The notes beneath the pieces are model-generated. The model made no database searches. It saw only the letters and a list, made by a program, of their open reading frames with translations, and was not told the DNA's origin. This document shows, piece after piece, positions 36,601 to 43,998 of a stretch of 45,604 nucleotides of DNA. Source of the stretch: Planctomycetota bacterium (GTDB lineage: Bacteria > Planctomycetota > Planctomycetia > Pirellulales > PNKZ01); the NCBI GenBank assembly GCA_017303535.1, contig JAFLCO010000009.1, forward strand, positions 1 through 45,604, given 5' to 3'. Position 1 is the first letter of the stretch. Each line of letters starts with the position of its first letter. Made by a program: the position numbers and the translations under genes.

Positions 36601-37930
36601 CTTCGAGCGCCTCGCCGGGCCGATTGCCCGCCAACGGCACGGGGTTCGTAAACAAGCAGTCGCGCGGATCGAGCCGAACGATTTCCAGTGGCGCGGGCAC
36701 GGCGAGCGTGAGCGTCGCTTGATTCCAGAACAGATCGACGACGCGCAGCGTCGGCAAGCGATGGCGTCGATCTACGACCAGCGGCGCCACGGCCTTAATG
36801 AACAGCGTGCGGCTCGTACCGACCAGCGGCCGTTCGAACTCCAGTACATAGCGACGCACGCCGGGCGCGGGTGCCGCAGTTGCCGCCGCAGCAGGCTTCG
36901 CGGCGGCACCGCCGGGCTTGCCGTTCTGCGGCGCCTTGCCGGCCGGCGTCGTATTTGCAGGTTTCACATTCGCAGGCTTCGCAGTGCCGTTGCTCGGCGC
37001 CGCCGCGCGCGGCACATCGCCGGCAAACCAAGTGATTCGCCGATCCGGTAACCGCGCGTCGACGAGGGTCAGCCCTTGGTCGAGATCGAGGGTCACGGTC
37101 TCCAGCGGCGCATGTACGGCGTCGATCCGCAGTTGCGCGGTGAGTTCGACGCCGCGCTCCGTGAAATCGTACGACGAGTCGATCCGCACGCCGTTGCGGC
37201 GAACGTCCTGCACGGCGTCGCGCCGCGCAAATCGCACCCGCCAACGACCGCCGGCCGCCCGCAGAGTCCAGGTGTAGCGACCCCCGGTTGTTTTCGCACC
37301 GCGTTCCACGACGTAATCGCCGCGTTGCACGTCGTACGCCTCGGGAAGTTCCAAGGTCAATTGAGCGACGGGCACAAGCGGAAAGTCGAGATACAGGGCC
37401 GCGGCTTCGGCCGATTCGCGGTCGACCTTCTGCTTCCAAGCAAACCGCAGCGTGTCGTCGCGGTCGACCATGAGCATCATGCCGCCGCCGGCCATACCCC
37501 ACTTCGCCGGTTCGCCATTTTGCTTCCACACGGCGTCGTATGCGGCCAGCGCAAACGGCGACAAACGCACCAGCCGCGCTTCGCCGCCGCGACGCTGAAA
37601 GTCGATCTCGCCGGTCCCGACAAGTTGCGTCTCGTCGAAGCGGGCCGTGTAGCGACAGGCGCGCACCTCCGAATCGTCGGGCAGCCCGGCGTCGGCCGCG
37701 GCGGCTTCAGCCCGCTTGACGAGGCTTTCAAACTCTTGGCCCGGCACCGGCAAATAGAGTTCGTTTTGAAACGGCCAGGCCTGAAATTGCTCGACGGGCG
37801 CGAACACGCGGCGGTAGCGCAGCGGATGATCGACCGGCGGCTCAAGCGGAGCTTGTGCGCGGAGCGACGCCGCCGTGACAACGACGGCGACGAACGCGAC
37901 GCAGAGCTTCAGCGACAGGCGCGGCGTCAT
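30629..37930 (-). CDS. Giant exported membrane-anchored protein, two fused modules (2433 aa)
   Basis: Start ATG 37930, which overlaps the upstream stop by ATGA and opens a signal peptide (MTPRLSLKLCVAFVAVVVTA, cleaved near SLRAQA); the longer frame to 38266 lies inside the upstream gene. Layout: ectodomain 1 about 30-1195, with an Ala/Pro/Asn-rich linker at about 307-357; TM helices about 1200-1270; a second signal-like stretch ATATVVAFCLAMPSHAAAQA at about 1300-1320; ectodomain 2 about 1330-2335; and C-terminal TM helices about 2353-2413. Both ectodomains are predicted beta-rich (alternating hydrophobic strands, PP/PG turns). By-eye alignment shows one shared domain: RFEHRATLYMQSFGQG (about 853) against VRFTEHRLLPGLDGSTVG (about 2093). 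No known family recognised; probably faces the periplasm. Confidence 0.8.
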   Translation of the reverse strand: MTPRLSLKLCVAFVAVVVTAASLRAQAPLEPPVDHPLRYRRVFAPVEQFQAWPFQNELYLPVPGQEFESLVKRAEAAAADAGLPDDSEVRACRYTARFDETQLVGTGEIDFQRRGGEARLVRLSPFALAAYDAVWKQNGEPAKWGMAGGGMMLMVDRDDTLRFAWKQKVDRESAEAAALYLDFPLVPVAQLTLELPEAYDVQRGDYVVERGAKTTGGRYTWTLRAAGGRWRVRFARRDAVQDVRRNGVRIDSSYDFTERGVELTAQLRIDAVHAPLETVTLDLDQGLTLVDARLPDRRITWFAGDVPRAAAPSNGTAKPANVKPANTTPAGKAPQNGKPGGAAAKPAAAATAAPAPGVRRYVLEFERPLVGTSRTLFIKAVAPLVVDRRHRLPTLRVVDLFWNQATLTLAVPAPLEIVRLDPRDCLFTNPVPLAGNRPGEALEVQCFAPNSSVDLTLARRNRPIDAATMTVWRIRDEEASAEFRGEFRIEVGSRFTLEADVPEKWIIDGLTSSPTTALADWSISDAAGGRRLLTVRLAQPLAAERPLGLSITGRLKHHNIGDRLTRDELRFVDFRGAVDPRPMQAFTAEDGLRLFPHETGEPVAAAIERLDPVRRQLLGAAEPEVLLSSADYWELDVRRRQVQLEATIRATARVDRTPATGADTKTPPPPSLEESYQFQFTGTAGAPVEQVRVRFSPAKPGPIDWTLGLKRSGQISAVRLPAAPGATAPADEVWEVTFRRPVVGLVTLDAKRTSTLGDRTAVSLASLVDAAEQAGTLQVSAPAAFPLRITNRSLTPVPSAANDAGAASEVRGEFRYQPGAAAPDVAALELSPLVAGQASPAIVWLLRYDSKYDAARRFEHRATLYMQSFGQGRCCIVVDEPATITALRVNGVSRAEYAGREANLTLDEEAQLLRVEVDFVTSDDASGRLRMLELPVVRVDVPLLLAVRNVALPATFDVPADAGLRSPRRDTDVFGLRRLFGPLVPAAPTANPLSPQASLIATEEARFRLPTQARDVAETSAVHTRIGAAYRSLAAVAEIDEATAPSWAQLFDAVQRQSPAGSAVLRFDVVPLAIAGITADAHVAAPPATAEGDRSLGEQLLNAAGVVLAVGPQGIVVTARAIVQTGDQDALRVFSPGALADGQASGERLLSLADWRSEAGGAWSRLPATSSPHAEEPLGQDYTLALAGDAWGLWIVRREIPPLLALAFVAAGFIIARKLYVSRRLLLPPVAALFAASAALLPDWIGMASASLLLGVAAGVVVCVVLPPRYRPRSRTLGVAAPDRSGKSASSRGASSQTTAATATVVAFCLAMPSHAAAQAQAADRAEAAQTPAAMVFIPVDAAGKPTGDRYQVPQRLLEDLNARAAGEALLRPPYLVRNARYVAQVARDLEQSRYLVTEIGATFELLVLRAPATITLPLGTGAAADGNTPAMIPAFLDGRAVELAVAPGGQAVSFEALDAGPVRLEVTLRPPPPAAATSTFSLTAPRVADAELRVVAPPEIADLSFAGAVEPLRRSEDRRETSARLAMSDKVTFSWATQQSASQSSSIDQLTWLRVRPGSIVLDLRLAVRPPAGGLKELLLAADPRLQWLPKRSQDSVVADVEQTPITSDQAVVGQRVRLLFSRPLVKEETVEVSFLFTGGSGTGNMRLPELRLADETPGRRLFAYSVDPLLDSQLVTAAGLKAVAIPEFLKVWGASTLLPQAAFEFAGGLNSWTLSVRPKSPTVAVRETQTITCGLRRLQVSVESEISVSAGLVYHHELQTPPGMTIDSVDVAELGDDSGGRVGRWSRDEQGKLLVFLRAPIGETHRLTLRGTVPLPQPIVDQKPPAATTATPSGAVPPPVPRSVALPLVTTLGGKLDQRLVRIARAPDVLVAADQLVDLKPAEDETKDVGPTAARLVQTLQVTGAKPAALLQVSTNPRQASAQLTATYIPEDKAWQYELQVAVDVQAGLLDELTLELPPQIATPLALNPSMPYEVVPATATTPRRLILRPRQALSGKFEFLLQAGLTEVRRDEPLPTARLLGLQPATHFLRLPRHLGLSPVRWETSQLAPVRNGRVAARGPAVQEWDAYRVVGAEPQVIMRSARGSGRPLVRFTEHRLLPGLDGSTVGLSSFLIEPAGTASAVLKLPDGARVLAAAAAGAVVNPQVAAGAATVPFASDQMPHFIDVLYERLPDEALSRASVAQLPAWEGLRCERSVIAVYSELSGARHLPTIGVVSRLQGNRRRLAALDAALAELAGDGSRAAEEWSRPLQSRRQDVIRALRIDAEADPQAEEARAVLETLSGAPVTEAVGTPPTATAADRTAADLEYLWNSGPGEACDVAYAIAGEDVREIALRETPRGGDPRRRNIYLPLLCALFAVVCLALVRIDGFLRWPQLAAVVVGTAWLLLLRPTFVGWIILAIVVACRLHPSLRHVRERMLNVSPKLSALRKT

Positions 37931-40900
37931 GGTACGTTGCTCGCGGCGGCGGCCGAGCCGGGGCGATCGGTCGTAGCCGTCGAAGCCGGCGACGGCACAT
38001 ATGCGGCGGTGATGCGCGTGCGCGTCGATTGCACGCCGCCGACCGAAGAAGAATCGAGCACTTGCCGCACGGTCCGCCCGCGCCGACGGCTGACGTTGCG
38101 GTCGAGCACCAAGGCGGTAAACGAGAGGGCCAGCCCGAACAGCGCGGCTTGCAAGGCCAGCGGAGCCGCATCGGGATAAAGCACGCCGAGCGTCAGTGCC
38201 GCACAGGCGACGACAAGCACGAGCGCGGGCCGACGCAATGGCGCCAAGTACAACAGCGCCAAGCAATACAGCAAGATCCCGCCGGCCGCGGCGAGCACGA
38301 CCGTCGTCCGCTGCGCCGTTTTCAACTCGAGCGAAGGTGCAGCGCCGAAGCCGCTATAGAGATACTGATTCGCGCGATCGGGGATCGGCGTATCGTGCCG
38401 CGCTCCGCTCCACGTTTCCAAATCGGCTTGCTGCAATAGGGGTCGGCGAACCAGGAACAAATCGCGCCAACTCCAAGCAAACTCCGGAATGTAATCGGCC
38501 GACGCCGTGAGGACGTAAGCGTCCGTAGGCAGCACGACCTGGCGATAAACGTAGCGAAGTTCGCGAAGGTGCGCGAGTGTCGGCGTCGGCAGTGCAAGTT
38601 CGCCGCGCACGTCGCCGCGCGCCGTGCGATAGCGCAAGTCGAGGACATATTCACGCTCGCCCGTCGACGGCGGGAGCCGCACTTGCTGCGATCCGTCGGC
38701 GGCCGGTTCGGCGATCTCCCACGCTTGACCGTCCAACTCCGCCGAGAGTCCCGCGGAACCCGGCGGTAATCGCAGTTCCAGAGCCGCCGCGGCGGTCGAA
38801 AGCCGGAAGACGGCCCGCTCCTGCCGCACCGGTCCGACGTCGATCGATTGAATCCACAGCCGCTCGACGACGACGTCTTTCGGCGGCACCGGTTCATCCC
38901 AGCGCACCCCCACGGTCAACTCGGCGGGCGCGGTACGCGCCGAGTAAATGGCCTGCGCGTCGCCGCCGGCGGTCACGTCCGTGCTGCTCTTAGCGAACAC
39001 CGGATCGACATGCTGCACCGTAATGCCCGTCGCCGGCGAGATGCTCAACCGGTTCTCGACGAGCTCCCCTTCGGCCGGCGCGAGCAGCGGCAGCTTCAGC
39101 GCCACGCTCGCTTGCGGCGGCAATTGCTCTTCGGGCAATTCATAACGCGCTTCAAGCTCAAACGCGCCGACCTGCGCGGCCGGTAGGTTCACGCGAATTC
39201 GCGACGGCTTTCCTCCGCCGCCGACGTCTTCCTCCACGACCACCCACGGCACCGGCTTGCCCGCGAGTTCCAACGACAGGTTCCCTTTGTCCGTCAACCT
39301 GGCGGGCACGTCGAAGCTCAGCGCATCGATCGGCTCGCGGGCCACGGTGTATTCGAACTTCTGCACGGCCGAGCCGCCGTCGCGGGCCGGGCTCAACTGC
39401 GTGCGGCACTTTACTTGGATGCTGCGCTGAAGCGTGCGGACGTCGGCCGTGAACTTCGCACCGGCCGCATCGACGCCGTACGACCACGTGGTGCGGCCTT
39501 GCGTGCCGCCGAGCATGTCGGTTCGTTTACGGCGCACAAGGCCCGTGTGCAACGAATCGCGAGGCGAGAGTTCGACGTTATCCGCGGCATGAACGGTCAG
39601 CGTCGCCGGCCCCACGACATTGGCCCGCGGCTTCGGCACCGTAAACGCAGCTTCCTTGGCATCAGCCGCGAGGTCGCGATGAGCGCGGATCGTGATCTCA
39701 AACTCGCCGGCCGAAGGTTGCCCGAGCGGAATCGTCAGCGGCGCGGTCTGGCCGAGCACGACGGCACCGGTGTTCACGATCTGCGCCGGTCCCACCTCAT
39801 CAACTTGCCAGTCCTGCAGGTCGACGGCGAACGCAAAAACTTTCGCCCCGCCGACCCGATAGCGGAGCCGAGCCTGCAAGAAGAGCCGCTGCGGCGTCAC
39901 GTCGACCAAGTATTCCGGATCGACGGAAACGCGCGTCTCACGCGGCGTCACGCGGGCCTGCAACGTAAACGGCCGGCCGTAATACTCGAATACCGACGCG
40001 ACGTTGCGCCCCTGCAAGAAGCTGGGCGACGCATCGACTTGGCGGATGCGATTCAGGTCGAGCCATTGAATCTGCCAGTCGTCTTCGAGCACGACGCCGA
40101 GGTAGCCCCATTGCCGTACGGCGTCGAGCACTTCAAAGCCGCCGAAATCGAACGTCGTCTGACCCTTATTTTGCTCGAGCGAGCGCAGCGCTTTGAGCTT
40201 CACGGTCAGTGTCTTCGCCGGGCCGCTCGTGCGCCGCACCTCGTAGACCGTGTTCTTGTCGTTCTTATCTTTCGGCGGCCGCTTCGTGAGTTCCAGATCG
40301 ACGAGTTCCTCTTCGACCAACACCGACGACGGCGGCAGTTGCACTTCAAACCGATCGAACTCGCCGCCGAAGCTGTTGACCGTCAACTCCGTTTCGTAGG
40401 CGACGCTCCGCCCGTCGACCGTCGCCAGCAAGTCGGCCTGTGCTTCGAGCAGAACCTGCAACTTACGCGAGGCCGTTTCCGCCGCGCCCCAAGTCAGTTG
40501 AAATACGCCGCCGACGCCCCGGGCCTTGATCGTGCTCTGCTTCTGATTCTTTTCGACGGCCTCCAAAATCGTGCCGGGGGACGTTTGCGCAACGACGTCG
40601 GCCTCGGGCACGGTCACGGCCAGCGACGATGACCAAGCCTTTGGAACGCTGAGCCGTAAGCGACGCCGCCCGGCGACCGTTTCCAGCGGCGTGATCGTCT
40701 TCAGCGTCAACTCGTGCGGCTTGTCCCCTTCACCCTGAATCCACGCGATGTACTCGCGGCGATCGGTGTCGTACTGCATCGCGAAGCTGCCGGACCCGCG
40801 ATAGTCGGCGTATTTCTCCAGCACGCTCCCTTGCAGATCGAGCGGCACGCGCACCCAGCCGGCCGCATCGATATGAACGACGAACTTCACTTCGAGGCGG

Positions 40901-41301
40901 GCGTAGTTGTCGTCGGCCGTGCCCGTGGCCGCGACCGACTCAAAGCGGAAGTCGGGCCGCTTGGCGGTGCCGTTGGCCGTGCTTGGCTTCAGCAGCATCT
41001 CTTCGAACTTTTCCAAGCTGAAGCCGACCACCGGTTGCAGCCGGCCGCTTTTGTCGCGGAGATAAAACACCTCGGGCTTCGCTTCCAACCGACCTGCCGG
41101 AGGATCATCTTCCACGACGGGTGCCGGAGCCTGCTGCGGCGGCGCTGCTTTCGATGCCGAACCGTTGGCGTTCGGACCCTTTGCGGAAGCTCCGTTGGTC
41201 GGCGTGCCGTTGCCCGGCGTGGTCTGAGCGTGCACGATCGCCGCCGACCATAACCAAGCCAAAAGCGCGGGCATCAGGAAGAGAAACCGAGCAAGCGTCA
41301 C
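37927..41301 (-). CDS. Large exported membrane-anchored protein, single module (1124 aa)
   Basis: Start taken as GTG 41301 (VTLARFLFLMPALLAWLWSA then AIVHAQ, a clear signal peptide). A longer frame to 41472 has a basic, non-signal N-terminus. After cleavage comes an Asn/Gly/Pro-rich linker (GNGTPTNGASAKG), then a beta-rich ectodomain to about residue 990, three or four TM helices (about 994-1060, LAAAGGILLYCLALLYLAPL and following) and a cytoplasmic Ser/Thr/Arg tail. VERLWIQSIDVGPVRQERAV (about 814) and DLRYRTARGDVRGELALPTP resemble segments of both halves of the 2433-aa neighbour, so the three modules look homologous. The stop overlaps the next start (ATGA), indicating translational coupling. 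Function unknown. Confidence 0.78.
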   Translation of the reverse strand: MTLARFLFLMPALLAWLWSAAIVHAQTTPGNGTPTNGASAKGPNANGSASKAAPPQQAPAPVVEDDPPAGRLEAKPEVFYLRDKSGRLQPVVGFSLEKFEEMLLKPSTANGTAKRPDFRFESVAATGTADDNYARLEVKFVVHIDAAGWVRVPLDLQGSVLEKYADYRGSGSFAMQYDTDRREYIAWIQGEGDKPHELTLKTITPLETVAGRRRLRLSVPKAWSSSLAVTVPEADVVAQTSPGTILEAVEKNQKQSTIKARGVGGVFQLTWGAAETASRKLQVLLEAQADLLATVDGRSVAYETELTVNSFGGEFDRFEVQLPPSSVLVEEELVDLELTKRPPKDKNDKNTVYEVRRTSGPAKTLTVKLKALRSLEQNKGQTTFDFGGFEVLDAVRQWGYLGVVLEDDWQIQWLDLNRIRQVDASPSFLQGRNVASVFEYYGRPFTLQARVTPRETRVSVDPEYLVDVTPQRLFLQARLRYRVGGAKVFAFAVDLQDWQVDEVGPAQIVNTGAVVLGQTAPLTIPLGQPSAGEFEITIRAHRDLAADAKEAAFTVPKPRANVVGPATLTVHAADNVELSPRDSLHTGLVRRKRTDMLGGTQGRTTWSYGVDAAGAKFTADVRTLQRSIQVKCRTQLSPARDGGSAVQKFEYTVAREPIDALSFDVPARLTDKGNLSLELAGKPVPWVVVEEDVGGGGKPSRIRVNLPAAQVGAFELEARYELPEEQLPPQASVALKLPLLAPAEGELVENRLSISPATGITVQHVDPVFAKSSTDVTAGGDAQAIYSARTAPAELTVGVRWDEPVPPKDVVVERLWIQSIDVGPVRQERAVFRLSTAAAALELRLPPGSAGLSAELDGQAWEIAEPAADGSQQVRLPPSTGEREYVLDLRYRTARGDVRGELALPTPTLAHLRELRYVYRQVVLPTDAYVLTASADYIPEFAWSWRDLFLVRRPLLQQADLETWSGARHDTPIPDRANQYLYSGFGAAPSLELKTAQRTTVVLAAAGGILLYCLALLYLAPLRRPALVLVVACAALTLGVLYPDAAPLALQAALFGLALSFTALVLDRNVSRRRGRTVRQVLDSSSVGGVQSTRTRITAAYVPSPASTATTDRPGSAAAASNVP

Positions 41302-41558
41302 GCGCGTGAATGCCTTGAGAAAGGGAGTCGACCGTGAACACGGCCCGGGGCTCGGTCGTCGCAGGAAGTGTTGCCGCCGGCGCGCGAAACCTGACAAGCA
41401 CGCGACGGCGGCGGCATGTGCAACGCCGCCCGACGCGCGATCGCGCAGGCTCGATACGCCCCGGTATCGCAAGACCGCAGGGTCTACTTAGTTTAGCTAA
41501 CCTGCGCGGCGTCGCAAATTCTTACTGCAATTAGGCTTCAGCGCAATCGCTACGATCG

Positions 41559-42350
41559 CTACGCCCGGTTCATTTGCAGCAGCGCCGCGACTTCGGCGTG
41601 CAATTCGGGCGTGGCGGCGGCGATAAACTTCGGATCGCCGAGGTGGGTCGGAGCCCCCTGCAAGTTGGTCAGCTTTCCGCCGGCTTCTTCGACAAGCAGG
41701 AACCCGGCGGCCACGTCCCAAGGCTTTGTATCACGAGCCCAATAGGCATCGAGCCGGCCCGCCGCGACGTAACTCAAGTTCAAAGCCGAGGAGCCCATGC
41801 GCCGCACGGCCTGAGCCTGTTCGATGATGTTGAGCAAGTCGAGCATGTAGACGTCGTCGCGCTTCACCTGCGGCGGAAAGCTCATCGCGACCAGCGCCTT
41901 GCCGATGGTTCGCACGCCGCTCACCTGCAATTTGCGGCCGTTGACAAACGCCCCCTGGCCGCGGGCCGCGTAGAAGCATTCGTCCGACGAAGGATCGAAA
42001 ATGCAGCCGACGACCGGCCGACCGTCGCGCTCCAAGGCCACGCTGGTACAGAATTGGGCGAGGCCATGCACGTAGTTGGTCGTGCCATCGAGCGGGTCGA
42101 CGATCCACCGGTAGCCGGAGGTTCCGGCGATCGACGCCCCGTTCTCTTCGCCGAGAAACCCGTGGTCGGGGAACGCGTCGAGCAGCGTCTTTCGCACGAC
42201 CTCTTGGCTGGCAAAATCGGCCTCGGTTACGAGATCAGCCGGGCCTTTTTCTTGTACCGCGAACTTCCCGGCCCATTGCCGCAGCACGGCCCCGCCGGCT
42301 CGAGCCGCCGTTTGACAGACTTCAAGAAAACGGGCGGGAGAGTCGGTCAT
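41559..42350 (-). CDS. suhB: Inositol-monophosphatase family phosphatase (SuhB-like)
   Basis: 263 aa, normal family length. Mg2+-dependent phosphatase motifs: GEEN (67-70), WIVDPLDGTTNYVHG (82-96, with D85 and D88 as metal ligands) and WDVAAG (211-216). N-terminal helix plus VTEADFASQ complete the active site. It should hydrolyse inositol-1-phosphate or similar sugar/nucleoside phosphates; in many bacteria SuhB also binds RNA polymerase/NusA, but no sequence test for that is possible here. It is the first gene of a minus-strand run (suhB, 1124-aa, 2433-aa, rimI) but is separated from the next start by 257 bp, so it may be a separate unit. Confidence 0.93.
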   Translation of the reverse strand: MTDSPARFLEVCQTAARAGGAVLRQWAGKFAVQEKGPADLVTEADFASQEVVRKTLLDAFPDHGFLGEENGASIAGTSGYRWIVDPLDGTTNYVHGLAQFCTSVALERDGRPVVGCIFDPSSDECFYAARGQGAFVNGRKLQVSGVRTIGKALVAMSFPPQVKRDDVYMLDLLNIIEQAQAVRRMGSSALNLSYVAAGRLDAYWARDTKPWDVAAGFLLVEEAGGKLTNLQGAPTHLGDPKFIAAATPELHAEVAALLQMNRA

Positions 42351-42567
42351 GAGCGGCGGCTTTCAAAGGGTTTCAACAAGTGCGACGATTCGGATTATAG
42401 AAAACCGGAGCCCCGCAGCGGCAGCGGGTGATGATTCGGAATCCGCAGCCTCCTCGTAGCGTCTTAGAGGGGTATCAACCAAATACTAGCCCCGAAGCGC
42501 AAGCGAGGGGGCATGTCAAAATCGCGACTTGTGTGAAATCGGCGTGTCGCACCCCGCGAAAAAATCC
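42351..42567. other. Left part of a 539-bp gap
   Basis: Between suhB (minus) and the candidate small RNA. It holds one ACTAGCCCCGAAGCG-family arm (42485-42517); nothing else was recognised. Confidence 0.5.
42485..42517. repeat. Single arm of the ACTAGCCCCGAAGCG repeat
   Basis: ACTAGCCCCGAAGCGCAAGC followed by GAGGGGGCATGTC, matching the left half of the palindrome at 27121-27190. Confidence 0.85.
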
Positions 42568-42595
42568 TTTACTCGGCCCGTGCCGGCGTTAGGAT
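42568..42595 (+). promoter_or_regulatory. Sigma-70-type promoter for the small RNA
   Basis: -35 TTTACT (42568-42573), 16-bp spacer, -10 TAGGAT (42590-42595). The predicted start about 42602 coincides with the first base of a 5' hairpin. Confidence 0.55.
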
Positions 42596-42601
42596 ATCGA
42601 G

Positions 42602-42733
42602 TGTTCGGGCGGTTTGCGTAAGCCGCCGGCCCGAACAAGTTTGTACGGAACTTATTATCTGTCTGGTTCGTTTGGCCTCTTCTCTGTTCCGGCCCCGCCG
42701 GCTCGCCTCGCAGTGAGCCGGCGGGGTTTTTTT
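42602..42733 (+). ncRNA. Candidate small RNA, about 132 nt
   Basis: No ORF. The RNA would start with hairpin TGTTCGGGC / GCCCGAACA (42602-42610 with 42629-42637) containing an alternative GGCGG/CCGCC stem. A second stem is CGGAAC (42646-42651) with GTTCCG (42686-42691), with a U-rich single strand between. It ends in a perfect terminator. A promoter-like pair precedes it at the right distance. It could be an independent regulatory RNA or an attenuated leader of the gene at 42890. Confidence 0.6.
42693..42733 (+). terminator. Rho-independent terminator of the small RNA
   Basis: Perfect 12-bp stem CCCCGCCGGCTC / GAGCCGGCGGGG, 10-nt loop, seven T's. Confidence 0.93.
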
Positions 42734-42771
42734 ATTGGTAGATTGCTAAGCTCGCTTAGAAGTGAGACGTA

Positions 42772-42857
42772 GGGTGCCTAGGTCTGGAGCGTACTCGCGA
42801 AGGCCCAGTACGAACGCCCACGATCTGGGGCACCGCTTCGCTATGCCCCAGCCACCC
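42772..42857 (+). repeat. Dispersed Y-shaped repeat, copy E
   Basis: The left end is degenerate (GGGTGCCTAGGTCTGGAGCG); the right arm CTGGGGCACCGCTTCGCTAT then GCCCCAGCCACCC is identical to copy A. It lies just upstream of the gene at 42890. Confidence 0.85.
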
Positions 42858-42889
42858 GCAACGACATTTTTCAATCGCTCAAGTCGACC

Positions 42890-43648
42890 ATGCCTGCCGC
42901 GAACTCTTGGACCGTTGATCAACATCTCGCTCGTCTCACTTCTCCGACGCTCGCCGCCGAAGTCGATCTCCGTCGACCGGATGCCGGCTTACATAGTTTG
43001 GCGTTCGCCGGAACTTCGCTCGATGCGCAAGCGCGGATGCTGGCGGTCGGCGCGAATGAAGCCGGCGGTTGGGAACTGAGCGGCCCCGAGTCGTACGCGC
43101 GCGGAGCGGATCTCGTCGCCACCTATCCGCAAACGGCCGCACGGCCCTATCGATTGCAAGTCTACTGGCGCGTGGTCGATCTCTCGACGATCGCCTCGCT
43201 GCGCGGCGCGGCCTGCGTCGAACTGCAACTCTCGATCAACACGAGCCTGCTCGACACGGCCCCGGCCGTCGAAACGACGGACGACTTCGGCCCGGGCGAG
43301 ATCGCACGAATTCTCCCCTCGCCCCTTGCGGGAGAGGGGCCGGGGGTGAGGGGATCTGAGTTTTCGGAAGGCCTCATGGAAAACTGCGCGACGATCCTTC
43401 GGCCACAGAACGCGACCTGCAGCTACGTGCGCCTGGTCCACCCGGTCGACTGCGGCCGCACCGCGCCGGACGCTGCCGCTTCCACAAAGCTCCCGCTCCA
43501 ACTAACGCTCTTCGGCCGCTACCTGGAAAAGGGCGTCATCATGCGAGCCCGCGTCCGCGGCGCCATCGTCCCCCGCAAGCACGATGAAACGTCGGCCGCC
43601 GAAATCTTCCAAGACTTCCTCCACAGCCCGCTGCCGCTGACGACGTGA
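42890..43648 (+). CDS. Protein of unknown function with an in-frame repeat insertion
   Basis: 252 aa, no signal or TM segment, beta-rich by eye (LQVYWRVVDLSTIASLRGAA, VRLVHPVDCG, LQLTLFGRYLEKGVIMRARV). I recognise no family. Residues about 142-155 read SPLAGEGPGVRG, the translation of the GC-rich palindrome at 43313-43353, so a repeat has been inserted in frame and prolonged the protein by about 15 residues between FGPGEIARILP and EFSEGLMENC. ATG 42890 begins MPAANSWTVDQHLARLTSP; no strong Shine-Dalgarno sequence is seen and the dispersed repeat ends 32 bp upstream. Another copy of the same palindrome follows the stop. Confidence 0.7.
   Translation: MPAANSWTVDQHLARLTSPTLAAEVDLRRPDAGLHSLAFAGTSLDAQARMLAVGANEAGGWELSGPESYARGADLVATYPQTAARPYRLQVYWRVVDLSTIASLRGAACVELQLSINTSLLDTAPAVETTDDFGPGEIARILPSPLAGEGPGVRGSEFSEGLMENCATILRPQNATCSYVRLVHPVDCGRTAPDAAASTKLPLQLTLFGRYLEKGVIMRARVRGAIVPRKHDETSAAEIFQDFLHSPLPLTT
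43313..43353 (+). repeat. GC-rich palindromic repeat inside a coding region
   Basis: CTCCCCTCGCCCCTTGCGGG then AGAGGGGCCGGGGGTGAGGGG. Its stem CTCCCCTC.../...GAGGGG can fold. It is identical to the copy at 43660-43700 and in frame within the unknown gene. Confidence 0.9.
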
Positions 43649-43659
43649 AAACAAAAGTC

Positions 43660-43700
43660 CTCCCCTCGCCCCTTGCGGGAGAGGGGCCGGGGGTGAGGGG
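43660..43700 (+). repeat. GC-rich palindromic repeat, intergenic copy
   Basis: The same 41-bp sequence as 43313-43353, starting 12 bp after the stop of the unknown gene. Confidence 0.9.
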
Positions 43701-43739
43701 GCTGAAAGGCCTTGGGCGTCACCATAAAGCCTTGCGCGT

Positions 43740-43990
43740 CACCGTTGCAAAAACGCGTCGCAAGCGCGCCCGAAACCCCAACGGGGTTTCATAACAAAGC
43801 CCGGGGTCGCGGTACCCCGCGCACCCCGGGTACGCCGAACGGAATCGTTTCGAAACCCTGAAAGGGTTTCACATCGGCCGACACCGCAATTTGTAAAACC
43901 CCTTCAGGGTTTCGGAGAAGTCTGGGACGGTCGTAACCCAGGAATACCGCGCCACTGGGCTTTGCTGTGAAACGCCTTCGGCGTTTTCAG
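43740..43990. repeat. Block of short (AAACCC...GGGTTT) palindromes
   Basis: Contains AACCCCAACGGGGTT (about 43777), GAAACCCTGAAAGGGTTTC (about 43852), AAACCCCTTCAGGGTTT (about 43896) and AAACGCC-TTC-GGCGTTT (43970-43986). The last is just past the mutase stop and could serve as its weak terminator. No coding frame. Confidence 0.7.
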
Positions 43991-43998
43991 AAATCATT

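Noticed and set aside
37931..38266. Longer start (ATG 38266) for the 2433-aa protein
   Set aside because: It lies inside the upstream gene's coding end and lacks a signal peptide; ATG 37930 with the ATGA overlap and signal peptide is far better.
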